64,000 bases of DNA from JANSWY01 sp965243755 (GTDB lineage: Bacteria; Bacteroidota; Bacteroidia; Cytophagales; Cyclobacteriaceae), in the NCBI GenBank assembly GCA_965243755.1, contig CBDEVW010000003.1, positions 1,054,001 to 1,118,000 of the forward strand, written 5' to 3'. How positions within the stretch are numbered: the stretch's first letter is position 1; each line of letters begins with the position of its first letter. This document shows, piece after piece, positions 19,248 to 26,621 of the stretch. The position numbers and the translations under genes were made by a program. The notes beneath the pieces are model-generated. The model made no database searches. It was not told the DNA's origin and worked only from the letters and a program-made list of their open reading frames with translations.

Positions 19248-19318
19248 TTCTTGGTTCCTGATTCTTATTTCTTCGTTTCGTGTTCTGGGACCTCTTCTTT
19301 AATTCTTCGGTTTTTTGG

Positions 19319-19924
19319 TCAGGCCTTTTGCTCATGTTCCGGGCAATCGATTCGTAGATCATTGGGTTTGAGTGATTTAGCCAGGAATTGACAAAAATGA
19401 CCATTTTCATTGGAAAGAAAGTACCTGCACGTCTGGCACATGCGTTGAATGCTGATCACACCGGATTTTGTCAATAAATGAATGGTGTCCAGTAATTGAT
19501 GTAACAGTTTTTCCTTCTCTCGCTGATCGCGATTTGATAATGTTTGCAGTAATGGATAAGCAAACTTCGATGCTTCGCTGGCAATTTGGCGACCCTGCGC
19601 CGTTAAAGAAATAGAATAGCTTCGGGAATCATTCTCATCTGTCTGTTTCTCTATCAGCTCTTTCTTTAATAGAATGCGAACTGAATCACTGATTGTAGCC
19701 TTGGTCATATTGAACTCCCTGGACAGATATCCTACTTTGCATTGTTCCTGTCGGTGAAAATTGATAAAGATCAACAGCTGAATCTGAATTGGGCTTAACC
19801 CAAACTTCTTAGCCTCTTCCCAAAGCAACACCCGAAAAGATTCTGAAATCCTTTCGAGTGCCACTACTATTTTATAGTCAACATGTTCCTGCTGACGCTC
19901 CAGATCGAAAATGTTTTTATCCAT
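19319..19924 (-). CDS. MarR family transcriptional regulator with C-terminal Cys cluster
   Basis: 201 aa. Winged helix at about residues 35-110 (FGLSPIQIQLLIFINFH, VGYLSREFNMTKATISDSVRILLKKELIE, DSRSYSISLTAQGRQIA). After the dimerisation helices a tail of about 40 residues has CQTCRYF, HFCQF and DCPEH, a cysteine/histidine set that could bind a metal or sense oxidants. Its own upstream region holds a half-conserved copy of the palindrome found before the 20273-21001 gene, which suggests autoregulation and control of the adjacent genes. All lie on the same strand. Confidence 0.88.
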   Translation of the reverse strand: MDKNIFDLERQQEHVDYKIVVALERISESFRVLLWEEAKKFGLSPIQIQLLIFINFHRQEQCKVGYLSREFNMTKATISDSVRILLKKELIEKQTDENDSRSYSISLTAQGRQIASEASKFAYPLLQTLSNRDQREKEKLLHQLLDTIHLLTKSGVISIQRMCQTCRYFLSNENGHFCQFLAKSLKPNDLRIDCPEHEQKA

Positions 19925-19937
19925 AGATCACATAAAG

Positions 19938-19951
19938 GTAGTGATCCTAAC
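19938..19951 (-). promoter_or_regulatory. Candidate MarR operator before the regulator gene
   Basis: GTAGTGATCCTAAC, or GTTAGGATCACTAC on the other strand. It shares the TTAGGAT/CTAC parts with the near-perfect palindromes at 21006-21020 and 21071-21085 and lies 14-27 bp before the marR start. A weak match. Confidence 0.4.
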
Positions 19952-20007
19952 TAAAATTTCCATTATCAATCCTTAATTATGTACAAGTATTCATAACTCA
20001 CTTAAGT

Positions 20008-20271
20008 TTAATCGCATCCCGACATTTCGATGATGTGATAACCCCTTTCCCGGATGTGTATCTCCATGTCCGGTGACAACTTTTCAACATGGCAAAACCT
20101 GCATTGTTTTGCAGTCAATTCTGCATTGGGTTGACCCCTGGATGCCAGGTATTCTTTTCCATAACCAAACACTACATGCTGGTCAATAATTGAATCGGGA
20201 ACCAGGATATCAAAATGCATGAGTGCTCCATTGTCCTTTGTAACGTACGTATCCCAAACACTTACTTTCAT
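20008..20271 (-). CDS. DUF2024 family protein
   Basis: 87 aa, matching the compact DUF2024 family (KVSVWDTYVTKDNGALMHFDILVPD at the start, and KQCRFCHVEKL, then RGYHIIEMSGCD at the end). The CRFCH pair of cysteines and the C-terminal cysteine are notable in such a small cytosolic protein. No activity is known to me for the family. Its ATG lies 1 bp after the stop of the 242-aa exported protein gene, so the two are translationally coupled and presumably under the same MarR-type operators. Confidence 0.85.
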   Translation of the reverse strand: MKVSVWDTYVTKDNGALMHFDILVPDSIIDQHVVFGYGKEYLASRGQPNAELTAKQCRFCHVEKLSPDMEIHIRERGYHIIEMSGCD

Positions 20272-20272
20272 C

Positions 20273-21001
20273 CTATTCCGCTTTGTTGGTTACCTGAAAC
20301 GGCAATGAAAGATCACCACTTTTTACACTGAATACCTGATAGACTCCCAGCATTGGCAGGGCACTATCAGAAGTATTCACCTGCATGTACGCTGTTACCG
20401 CATCAAAGGAAAAATCAATACGATTGTTCATTCTGTAATCTGGTACGATCACTTTGATGGTGTTGGCTGAGGTCACGACTTGAAAACCAGGAGAATCCAT
20501 GTACATGGGCATTCCTGGGTTAGTTTTTGGTAATATCACATTTTCATTTTCCAGGTCAAACTGCTTCACCGACAGACCACCTGCCACCCGGTCATCCCCT
20601 TGTAAAACCACCCAGTGTGGATGCCAGATCACTCCATCATTATTGAATATCCTGTCGGCATTTTCGTCCCACAAAGGCGTGTCATCAAAATCAGGGTGAC
20701 TGGTAAGTGCCAGGGCAACAATCCCCTCGGTTTCACCAAAACCAACATCGGTTGACTTCAAAGTGGTAGGAAATACATAACCCAGTACCGGGGCTCCATC
20801 CAATTGCCCCTTGGGAACGGGTGTGGTTGCTCCTGCTATACCACGCACTGCAATTTCCCAAACTGTAATTTTCAGATCTTCATGATGAGTGACCTGGGCT
20901 GATACAATTTTAAAGTCACTGCTTTTACTGTAATCTCCGGATTGTCCCATGATTACACCATGAAACAACAAATAAATCGGTAATAATAATTTTGTTTTCA
21001 T
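20273..21001 (-). CDS. Exported protein of unknown function, MarR-module
   Basis: 242 aa with a signal peptide (MKTKLLLPIYLLFHGVIMGQ). The mature part has no family I recognise: KITVWEIAVRGIAGATTPVPK, GAPVLGYVFPTTLKSTDVGF, GVIWHPHWVVLQGDDRVAGGL, GMPMYMDSPGFQVV. Several Trp/His residues in IWHPHWVV could bind a ligand or metal. There are no Cys in the mature part and no transmembrane helices beyond the signal. It is the first gene of a unit with DUF2024; two palindromic operators stand 5-84 bp before its start. Confidence 0.7.
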   Translation of the reverse strand: MKTKLLLPIYLLFHGVIMGQSGDYSKSSDFKIVSAQVTHHEDLKITVWEIAVRGIAGATTPVPKGQLDGAPVLGYVFPTTLKSTDVGFGETEGIVALALTSHPDFDDTPLWDENADRIFNNDGVIWHPHWVVLQGDDRVAGGLSVKQFDLENENVILPKTNPGMPMYMDSPGFQVVTSANTIKVIVPDYRMNNRIDFSFDAVTAYMQVNTSDSALPMLGVYQVFSVKSGDLSLPFQVTNKAE

Positions 21002-21005
21002 TTTA

Positions 21006-21020
21006 ATAAGGATTCCTAAC
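21006..21020 (-). promoter_or_regulatory. Candidate MarR operator, proximal
   Basis: ATAAGGATTCCTAAC, an imperfect copy (12 of 15 positions) of the palindrome at 21071-21085, 5 bp upstream of the ATG of the exported-protein gene. A separate inverted repeat, ATTGCC (21037-21042) with GGCAAT (21056-21061), lies between the two sites. Confidence 0.55.
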
Positions 21021-21070
21021 TTTTATAATTAAACCAATTGCCATTCATTGTAAAAGGCAATGCAATATTA

Positions 21071-21085
21071 GTAAGGATTCCTTAC
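21071..21085 (-). promoter_or_regulatory. Candidate MarR operator, distal
   Basis: GTAAGGATTCCTTAC, a perfect 7-bp inverted repeat with one central base, 65 bp from the proximal copy. Its length and symmetry are typical for a MarR-family dimer. Confidence 0.6.
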
Positions 21086-21125
21086 TTTATTAAATGATCG
21101 AATGTTTTTTTTCAGTGTAGTACAA

Positions 21126-21485
21126 TTACCGACTAATTCTGAATTGGTACAGCATACCTAAGATTGCGATCACTAACCCTAAAAACTCTCTTGTTTCCTC
21201 GATGTAGGGCTTTTCATAGACCATTTCGCCAAAGATTTCATTTTTGTTTGGAGTAGTAAGCCATTCGTAAAATCCCGGGATATACATTAGTGACAAAACG
21301 ATCAACAGACCAATTACGATCATGTTTCCTGTTTTAGAATGTAGTCCAAATACATAGAGCAGACAGATCATTGCTACTGCCCCATAAATAATCACCCACA
21401 TTAAAGGATCAGGATCGTTGAATTGTAATGCGGCGAACATCGCAAACAATATAAATAATATGAAACTGACAATCTTTTTGATCAT
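21126..21485 (-). CDS. TMEM220-like membrane protein
   Basis: 119 aa with about four hydrophobic segments. It carries the TMEM220 signature near the start (FAALQFNDPDPLMWVIIYGAVA). It is an inner-membrane protein of unknown role. It starts 4 bp after the TonB receptor gene on the same strand, so co-transcription is likely. Confidence 0.75.
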   Translation of the reverse strand: MIKKIVSFILFILFAMFAALQFNDPDPLMWVIIYGAVAMICLLYVFGLHSKTGNMIVIGLLIVLSLMYIPGFYEWLTTPNKNEIFGEMVYEKPYIEETREFLGLVIAILGMLYQFRISR

Positions 21486-21489
21486 GGCT

Positions 21490-23841
21490 TTAAAATTCTA
21501 CCCTGTAAGTTAATAATGGGATCAGGCTCAATTGGTTTTTCCTTTCTATTCGACCGGTGAAGTTATCAAAATACCTGAAGGCATAATTCTCATAATTCAA
21601 TACATTCTGTATATCCAGGGATAATGACCTGTGATACCTCTCCTTCTCTACCCTCCAGGCTACCCGAAAATCAATCCTGAAGAAATCTGGTGTTTGGTAG
21701 GCCCATGGTTCATTGTATTGGTAAACTTCCATTCCGGAAGCATTACTCATTTCCTGATCCAAAGGACTTTCCCGAAATCCTCCCTGGTAAATCACCCTGG
21801 CATTGAGGTTTACAGATCTGTTTTTTCCCTTTTTAGGACTTCTGATGATTTCTTTACCAAATGTCGAATTTAAACTATACTGTCCATCCCATCTGGAGTC
21901 GTAAGTATTGCCATCCGGTGCTTCGTAGTTTGATCGGTAAAATGTACCTCCGATCAGATAATACCAGGATGACTGTAATTGTTGTTCCAATCTCACATCT
22001 ATGCCATAGGTATTAGCGGTACCTGCAGCAATTAACTCAAACGGAGGAGCCACCCCATCTTCATTGAAGGTAGAATAGATACCCATTCCGAGGAAGGCTG
22101 GTCCCGAACCAAAATTCCCAATGGGTACATGATCGTAATTGTTATAAAACAGCTCAGTTTCCAGTGTCGACTTCTTCATCATCCTGGTATAGGCCAGTGA
22201 AAAGTTTCTGGATTCCATCAATGGCAATTCTTTGTTCGGATATTCTCCTATGCCATCCCTGTAACCAAACTGCACATCCGTGGAATTCATTTGACCTAAG
22301 AAAGCCATGGTTGCTGTAAGCCTGTCCTGACTCGAAAACCAATATCCTAACGAGAGCCGGGGAAGTAACTCAGCATCTCCAGAAAGGTCATGATACATGT
22401 AGCGTAAACCAGCTTCCAGGTCCACGGTTTCACCTAGCAACTGATGATAACTGATATAAGGTTGCCACAACCACTGGTGTTGGTCAACATCTCTCACTAT
22501 TTCTTCATCTCCTCCAAAAATGGAAACTCTGGTGGTATGGAGGTCTGCCAGTTGTAAAACATAAGAAATACCTGTTGTGAGATCTGCCTTAGCATTGATA
22601 CGCGTCTTTATTGAAAGGTTTCCGGATAATTTATCGATGTTCCTTTGGTTGTCATAGGATAAGTTGGGTTCACCTCCTATGATCGAATCCAGCTCCTGGT
22701 CTCTGCTTGCGTGATTCAGCGAGTAGATCAATGTTTTAGAAAGGCTCAGCTTATCCGAAAGCTGCTGCTCCCATTGTGTGCCAACTGCACCCATTTTACC
22801 CTTGTAATTGATGTTGTAGAAATCCTTCTCCTCCTCTACTTCTTCGGGATCCTCTGGTCTTTTGAAATCATTTTCACTGATTCCTGCCATCCCAAATACT
22901 TTTACATTACCCTTGTCCAATGGGAAATTTAAATTGAACGCGACATCCTGAAAACTGATTGATTCACCACCAAAATCCACTCCCATGGCTGCAAGTAAAC
23001 CCGTAAATGAATACCGGTAATTAATCAAATAGGAAGCTCCGCCAGAAGCAATCGGGCCTTCTGTTGAAAAATCTAAACCAATGAGGCTTGCCTGTGCGGT
23101 ATATTCCTTCCGCTGATTATTGCCTGATCGCAGGCTCATGTCAAAGATGCCTCCGAGGGAATTACCATACTGGCTACCATACGTCTGGTATAGAAAGTTT
23201 GATGTAGCCAGCATCTGGGCGCTGAGGATGTTTACACCTCCACCGTTTTGCGTAGGTTGATCCGAAAATGTTCCAGCGTTGGTGGTATGATTTGGATTAG
23301 CTATTTCCACTCCCTCCAGGTACCATTGGTTCCATGAAGGCGATACCCCTCTTACAGAGATATTGTTATTCTGGTCGTTGGTACTGCTAGCTGCAGGAAG
23401 TGACTGTACCAACCTGGCAGGATCATAAAACGTAGCAGCGTACCGCTGAGTCTGTTCGATAGTGATTTCACGAGACCCGATATTGGTCACAGGGCTACCT
23501 GCACTTACCACTACCTCTTCCAGTGCTTTTGATGCGTAAACTAGCTCAAAATCGAGAACTACTTCCTTTGAAGCTGTCACCAACACCTCTTTTTTAATCA
23601 CAGGTTGAAACCCCAGGTAGGAGACCATCAATTGATACCTGCCTGTAGGTAGTGTAAATGAATAGTTTCCATTATTATCTGTTATTGATCCCGTCTCTGA
23701 ATTGATCACCTGGATGGTGGCGCCTACCAATGGTTCACCAGTCACCTGATCAACTACCTGTCCTCTTATGGTTTGAGATAAATCCTGTGCAAACGCACCA
23801 GTTGTAAAAACAAAAGCCATCACGGCCAACCACTTCTTCAT
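21490..23841 (-). CDS. TonB-dependent outer-membrane receptor with carboxypeptidase-like N-domain
   Basis: 783 aa. Signal peptide (MKKWLAVMAFVFTTGAFAQ), then a carboxypeptidase regulatory-like beta-sandwich at about 24-110 (IRGQVVDQVTGEPLVGATIQV, GNYSFTLPTGRYQLMVSYLGF), a plug domain at about 120-235 (VSAGSPVTNIGSREITIEQTQ, RGVSPSWNQWYLEGVEI) and a beta-barrel ending in the aromatic-terminal strand LIPLLTYRVEF. There is no SusD partner next to it and no STN domain. The substrate is unknown, although pairing with TMEM220 is notable. The barrel is slightly short for the family but has a normal end. Confidence 0.93.
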   Translation of the reverse strand: MKKWLAVMAFVFTTGAFAQDLSQTIRGQVVDQVTGEPLVGATIQVINSETGSITDNNGNYSFTLPTGRYQLMVSYLGFQPVIKKEVLVTASKEVVLDFELVYASKALEEVVVSAGSPVTNIGSREITIEQTQRYAATFYDPARLVQSLPAASSTNDQNNNISVRGVSPSWNQWYLEGVEIANPNHTTNAGTFSDQPTQNGGGVNILSAQMLATSNFLYQTYGSQYGNSLGGIFDMSLRSGNNQRKEYTAQASLIGLDFSTEGPIASGGASYLINYRYSFTGLLAAMGVDFGGESISFQDVAFNLNFPLDKGNVKVFGMAGISENDFKRPEDPEEVEEEKDFYNINYKGKMGAVGTQWEQQLSDKLSLSKTLIYSLNHASRDQELDSIIGGEPNLSYDNQRNIDKLSGNLSIKTRINAKADLTTGISYVLQLADLHTTRVSIFGGDEEIVRDVDQHQWLWQPYISYHQLLGETVDLEAGLRYMYHDLSGDAELLPRLSLGYWFSSQDRLTATMAFLGQMNSTDVQFGYRDGIGEYPNKELPLMESRNFSLAYTRMMKKSTLETELFYNNYDHVPIGNFGSGPAFLGMGIYSTFNEDGVAPPFELIAAGTANTYGIDVRLEQQLQSSWYYLIGGTFYRSNYEAPDGNTYDSRWDGQYSLNSTFGKEIIRSPKKGKNRSVNLNARVIYQGGFRESPLDQEMSNASGMEVYQYNEPWAYQTPDFFRIDFRVAWRVEKERYHRSLSLDIQNVLNYENYAFRYFDNFTGRIERKNQLSLIPLLTYRVEF

Positions 23842-23964
23842 TCCATTACTTTTGGTACAATAATAGTCAAGGATGGATCTTTTTTGTGATTTGATGACAA
23901 TTTATTACTTAATGTATTGGTTCAGAAAAATGATGATGGTGCTGGACAGGAAACATTGAAGGAA

Positions 23965-24173
23965 AAAGAATCCAATTGATACTTATTAATCCTATTACTA
24001 CCTGGTATACGGACGAGAGTCCTTATATCCATGGTAGACACAGGTTGCGGAGTATAGAAATAAATCACAAAAGATCTGCGGTAGAAAGAATCCAATTAAT
24101 GTACTTATTAATTTCATTTCTTCGAGGTATACGGACGGGAGTCCTCATGTCCATAGTACACACAGGTTGGGGA
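23965..24173 (+). repeat. Two imperfect tandem copies (87 and 89 bp) in a gene-free leader
   Basis: Copy 1 at 23965-24051, copy 2 at 24085-24173, spaced by 120 bp and about 80% alike by eye. Each starts with AAAGAATCCAATT, contains GGTATACGGAC, a four-base loop (GAGA or GGGA) and GTCC, and ends CACAGGTTG. Copy 2 runs into a perfect hairpin, CAGGTTG (24163-24169) with CAACCTG (24174-24180) around GGGA. No convincing ORF spans the region; the 73-codon frame across it has no recognisable features. Confidence 0.75.
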
Positions 24174-24213
24174 CAACCTGCGCGAGTTGGGATGTAATCT
24201 GAAAATAATTAAG

Positions 24214-24243
24214 AGGTAAATCTTACGGATTTACCTATTTTTA
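24214..24243 (+). terminator. Intrinsic terminator or attenuator before the TPR histidine kinase gene
   Basis: AGGTAAATC (24214-24222) pairs perfectly with GATTTACCT (24228-24236) around a five-base loop, followed by ATTTTTAT. The ATG of the kinase gene is 26 bp further on. No gene on this strand precedes it, so it terminates either a small RNA or the kinase's own leader. A matching hairpin stands before the paralogue at 26622. Confidence 0.75.
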
Positions 24244-24268
24244 TACATCCTAAATAGCTAACCAACCT

Positions 24269-26098
24269 ATGATGTCAAAGATTTTAATTCTAGCTTTCCT
24301 AGGGCTTTTTAGTTCGGATGTAGAAAAGGAAGTGGACCAATTACACCAGAATAGTATTGCATTATTGGACAGTGATGTTGATGAGGCACGTAATATTGCT
24401 CAAAAAGCATATGAAATTTCAGTGCAAAACCAATTTGATTGGGGTAAAGCTCATAGTCTATTTATAATGGCTTATTGTGATGATGACAAAAATCAACTAA
24501 ATAAAGCAGTTCCAGAATATTTGAAAGCACTAGAGGGTTATGAGAAGGTGGAAACTAAGAGGTCAAGACTAAACCAAGCCAAGATTTACAAAAATTTAGG
24601 AATTATTTTTGATGCTCACTACAAATATCCGGATGCCATCAATTTTTATAAAAAGGGTTATTCAATAGCGTCAGACTACAAAGATATCGCTCTCATGAAA
24701 AAGATTCTTCACAGCATGGCAATTGCTTATAGACATAGTGGAGATTTGGTTAAGGCGGCTGAAATTCAATTTGAAAAACTTAGCTTGGATGGTGACGATC
24801 CTAAAGAGGATATTGAGGCTTACAATCAGCTTGGTTTGATACATAAAGATCTTGGAGATTACGATGAAGCTCGTGGTTATTATGAACATATTCTTGCACT
24901 TGAAAAAAATAAAAAAGTATCGAGCTTTAGGGCCTATGCCTATCATAATATAGCCACCTGCTATAGATTGGAAAATCAGTTCAAAATTGCGGAGCAAATG
25001 TATTTTAATGCTATTGGTGAATTAAAATCTACTGAAGAAGAAAGTGATCTATTTAATTCATATTTGGATTTAACGGAACTGTATATCCAAGTACAAGATT
25101 ACGAAAATGCCAAAATTTATGGCACTTTGGCAAGTGAAATTTCTGATGGTATACTAATTACAATCGAAAACAACAAAATCAACCACTACCTCTCGCAAAT
25201 CTACTTTGCCACCAATCAACCTGAAAAAGCAAAGATTTATTCCGACAAGTATGTGGAGCAAATGGAGGCACTGTACGATCGTCAGAAGGATCTTGCTATC
25301 AAGGCAGACCAGGCAAAAATCGATCAGATCACTCAGGAGTACTTTAATCAGCAGCAACAAGAAGAACAGGTCAATTATTTTATTCCGGCAGTGGTAGCCT
25401 CCTCTTCTCTTTTATTGTTTTTGGTCGGGCAATTGATCCGTAGAAGAAGGCAGGCTATTGTTGAAGCCAAAAACAGGGTGCTTAACCTGGAACTTACAGC
25501 TCTTCGGTCCCAAATCAACCCGCACTTCTTATTCAATGCCATCAACTCTATCAAATCATTTATCCACTCCAGCAACACCAGTGCCGCTGAAGAATACCTG
25601 TCGGATTTCAGTAAGCTAATGCGATACACACTGGAAAACTCCGATAAAATGATCATCACGATCGAGGAGGAGGTGAAAAACCTGGAGATGTACATTAAAA
25701 TGGAGCAACTACGAACGGGATTTAAATTCGGCTATCAAATAGAACTGGATCCGGAAATTGACCAATTCATCACTTATATCCCTGCCATGATCATACAACC
25801 CTTTGTAGAAAATGCCATCTGGCATGGATTGGTCCCACAAGAAGAACAGGGCGAATTGGTCCTCAGCATTCACAAGCACAATGGCCAAATACGATTGATG
25901 GTAAAAGATAATGGAGTAGGCCTCTCAAAAAGCGCACAACGCCCCAACCACCAATCCATGGGTATGAGATTGATCACCGAAAGGATCGCCCTACTCAAAA
26001 AATATTTTCGCCAGGCATTCGAAATCAACATCGTAAGTAACCAACCACAAACACCAGGGACACTGGTGACGATTACCGTACCGGATAATTTATTGTGA
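24269..26098 (+). CDS. TPR-containing LytS-type sensor histidine kinase
   Basis: 609 aa. A short hydrophobic N-terminus (MMSKILILAFLGLFSS), a run of about six to eight tetratricopeptide repeats (about 20-350; SYNQLGLIHKDLGDYDEARGYY-type units), a coiled segment, one membrane helix (about 370-390, YFIPAVVASSSLLLFLVG), then a His_kinase domain with the phospho-acceptor H419 in QINPHFLFNAINSIKSF and an ATPase domain (IQPFVENAIWHGLV, VKDNGVGLS, GMRLITERI). The TPR part should be periplasmic. Such kinases normally pair with a LytTR response regulator, but none is adjacent, so it is an orphan here. A kinase-less paralogue follows. Confidence 0.93.
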   Translation: MMSKILILAFLGLFSSDVEKEVDQLHQNSIALLDSDVDEARNIAQKAYEISVQNQFDWGKAHSLFIMAYCDDDKNQLNKAVPEYLKALEGYEKVETKRSRLNQAKIYKNLGIIFDAHYKYPDAINFYKKGYSIASDYKDIALMKKILHSMAIAYRHSGDLVKAAEIQFEKLSLDGDDPKEDIEAYNQLGLIHKDLGDYDEARGYYEHILALEKNKKVSSFRAYAYHNIATCYRLENQFKIAEQMYFNAIGELKSTEEESDLFNSYLDLTELYIQVQDYENAKIYGTLASEISDGILITIENNKINHYLSQIYFATNQPEKAKIYSDKYVEQMEALYDRQKDLAIKADQAKIDQITQEYFNQQQQEEQVNYFIPAVVASSSLLLFLVGQLIRRRRQAIVEAKNRVLNLELTALRSQINPHFLFNAINSIKSFIHSSNTSAAEEYLSDFSKLMRYTLENSDKMIITIEEEVKNLEMYIKMEQLRTGFKFGYQIELDPEIDQFITYIPAMIIQPFVENAIWHGLVPQEEQGELVLSIHKHNGQIRLMVKDNGVGLSKSAQRPNHQSMGMRLITERIALLKKYFRQAFEINIVSNQPQTPGTLVTITVPDNLL

Positions 26099-26371
26099 CG
26101 TTGAAAGGTGCCAATTGGTACTAAGTTGTAAAACAGCAGGATCATGTTCGTGCGCCAAGTCCAGGATTACAAAATTCTACAGTCATTTACCTGCGGACCA
26201 CACAGAAAAATCCTTGTTTCACTCAAAAATAAACCCACAAACCGTTATTTTTAATTAATTTATCCAAAGCGGCACGGTATGGATGTTTAGCGACTTACAG
26301 CAATCACCGGACAGTTATATACCATGCAATGGAAAAAAGTTATGTTTCACACAAATAAAAATTTTAAGAAA

Positions 26372-26530
26372 ATGAAAAAGTTATTCTATGTATTTGCAGT
26401 TGTTTTTATGGTTTCATTAGTGCCTGCATGCTCATTTGAGCAGGATTTGGATGATTTGACAGTGGAATTGCCGGAGAGTGAGGGGACTGGAGAAGGAGAA
26501 GAAGAAACTGACGCAGAAAAACCAGTTTAA
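26372..26530 (+). CDS. Small acidic lipoprotein
   Basis: 52 aa: signal peptide with lipobox (MKKLFYVFAVVFMVSLVPAC, Cys20 lipidated), then a highly acidic tail rich in Glu, Asp and Gly (DLDDLTVELPESEG and on). A longer frame upstream from 26324 is rejected because the signal peptide starts at 26372, with an AAGAAA purine stretch just before. It lies between the kinase and its paralogue and is closed by its own terminator. No homologue is recognised; it may be the ligand or accessory of the TPR sensors, which is inference. Confidence 0.65.
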   Translation: MKKLFYVFAVVFMVSLVPACSFEQDLDDLTVELPESEGTGEGEEETDAEKPV

Positions 26531-26551
26531 TAATTAGTTCAAGATATAAAT

Positions 26552-26582
26552 AGGTAAACTTCAATTTGGTTTACCTTTTTTT
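26552..26582 (+). terminator. Intrinsic terminator after the small lipoprotein gene
   Basis: AGGTAAAC (26552-26559) pairs with GTTTACCT (26569-26576), nine-base loop, then a T run to 26582. It resembles the hairpin at 24214-24236 in sequence and in distance to the following TPR gene. After both, a shared CTTTTATACATCC-like stretch and AGCTAACCA lead to the start codon. Confidence 0.85.
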
Positions 26583-26621
26583 GATTACTTTTATACATCC
26601 CTTGGAAAGCTAACCAATTAC

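Noticed and set aside
23976..24197. 73-codon ORF across the tandem repeats before the kinase
   Set aside because: No signal, motif or plausible composition; the same bases are better explained as structured duplicate DNA.
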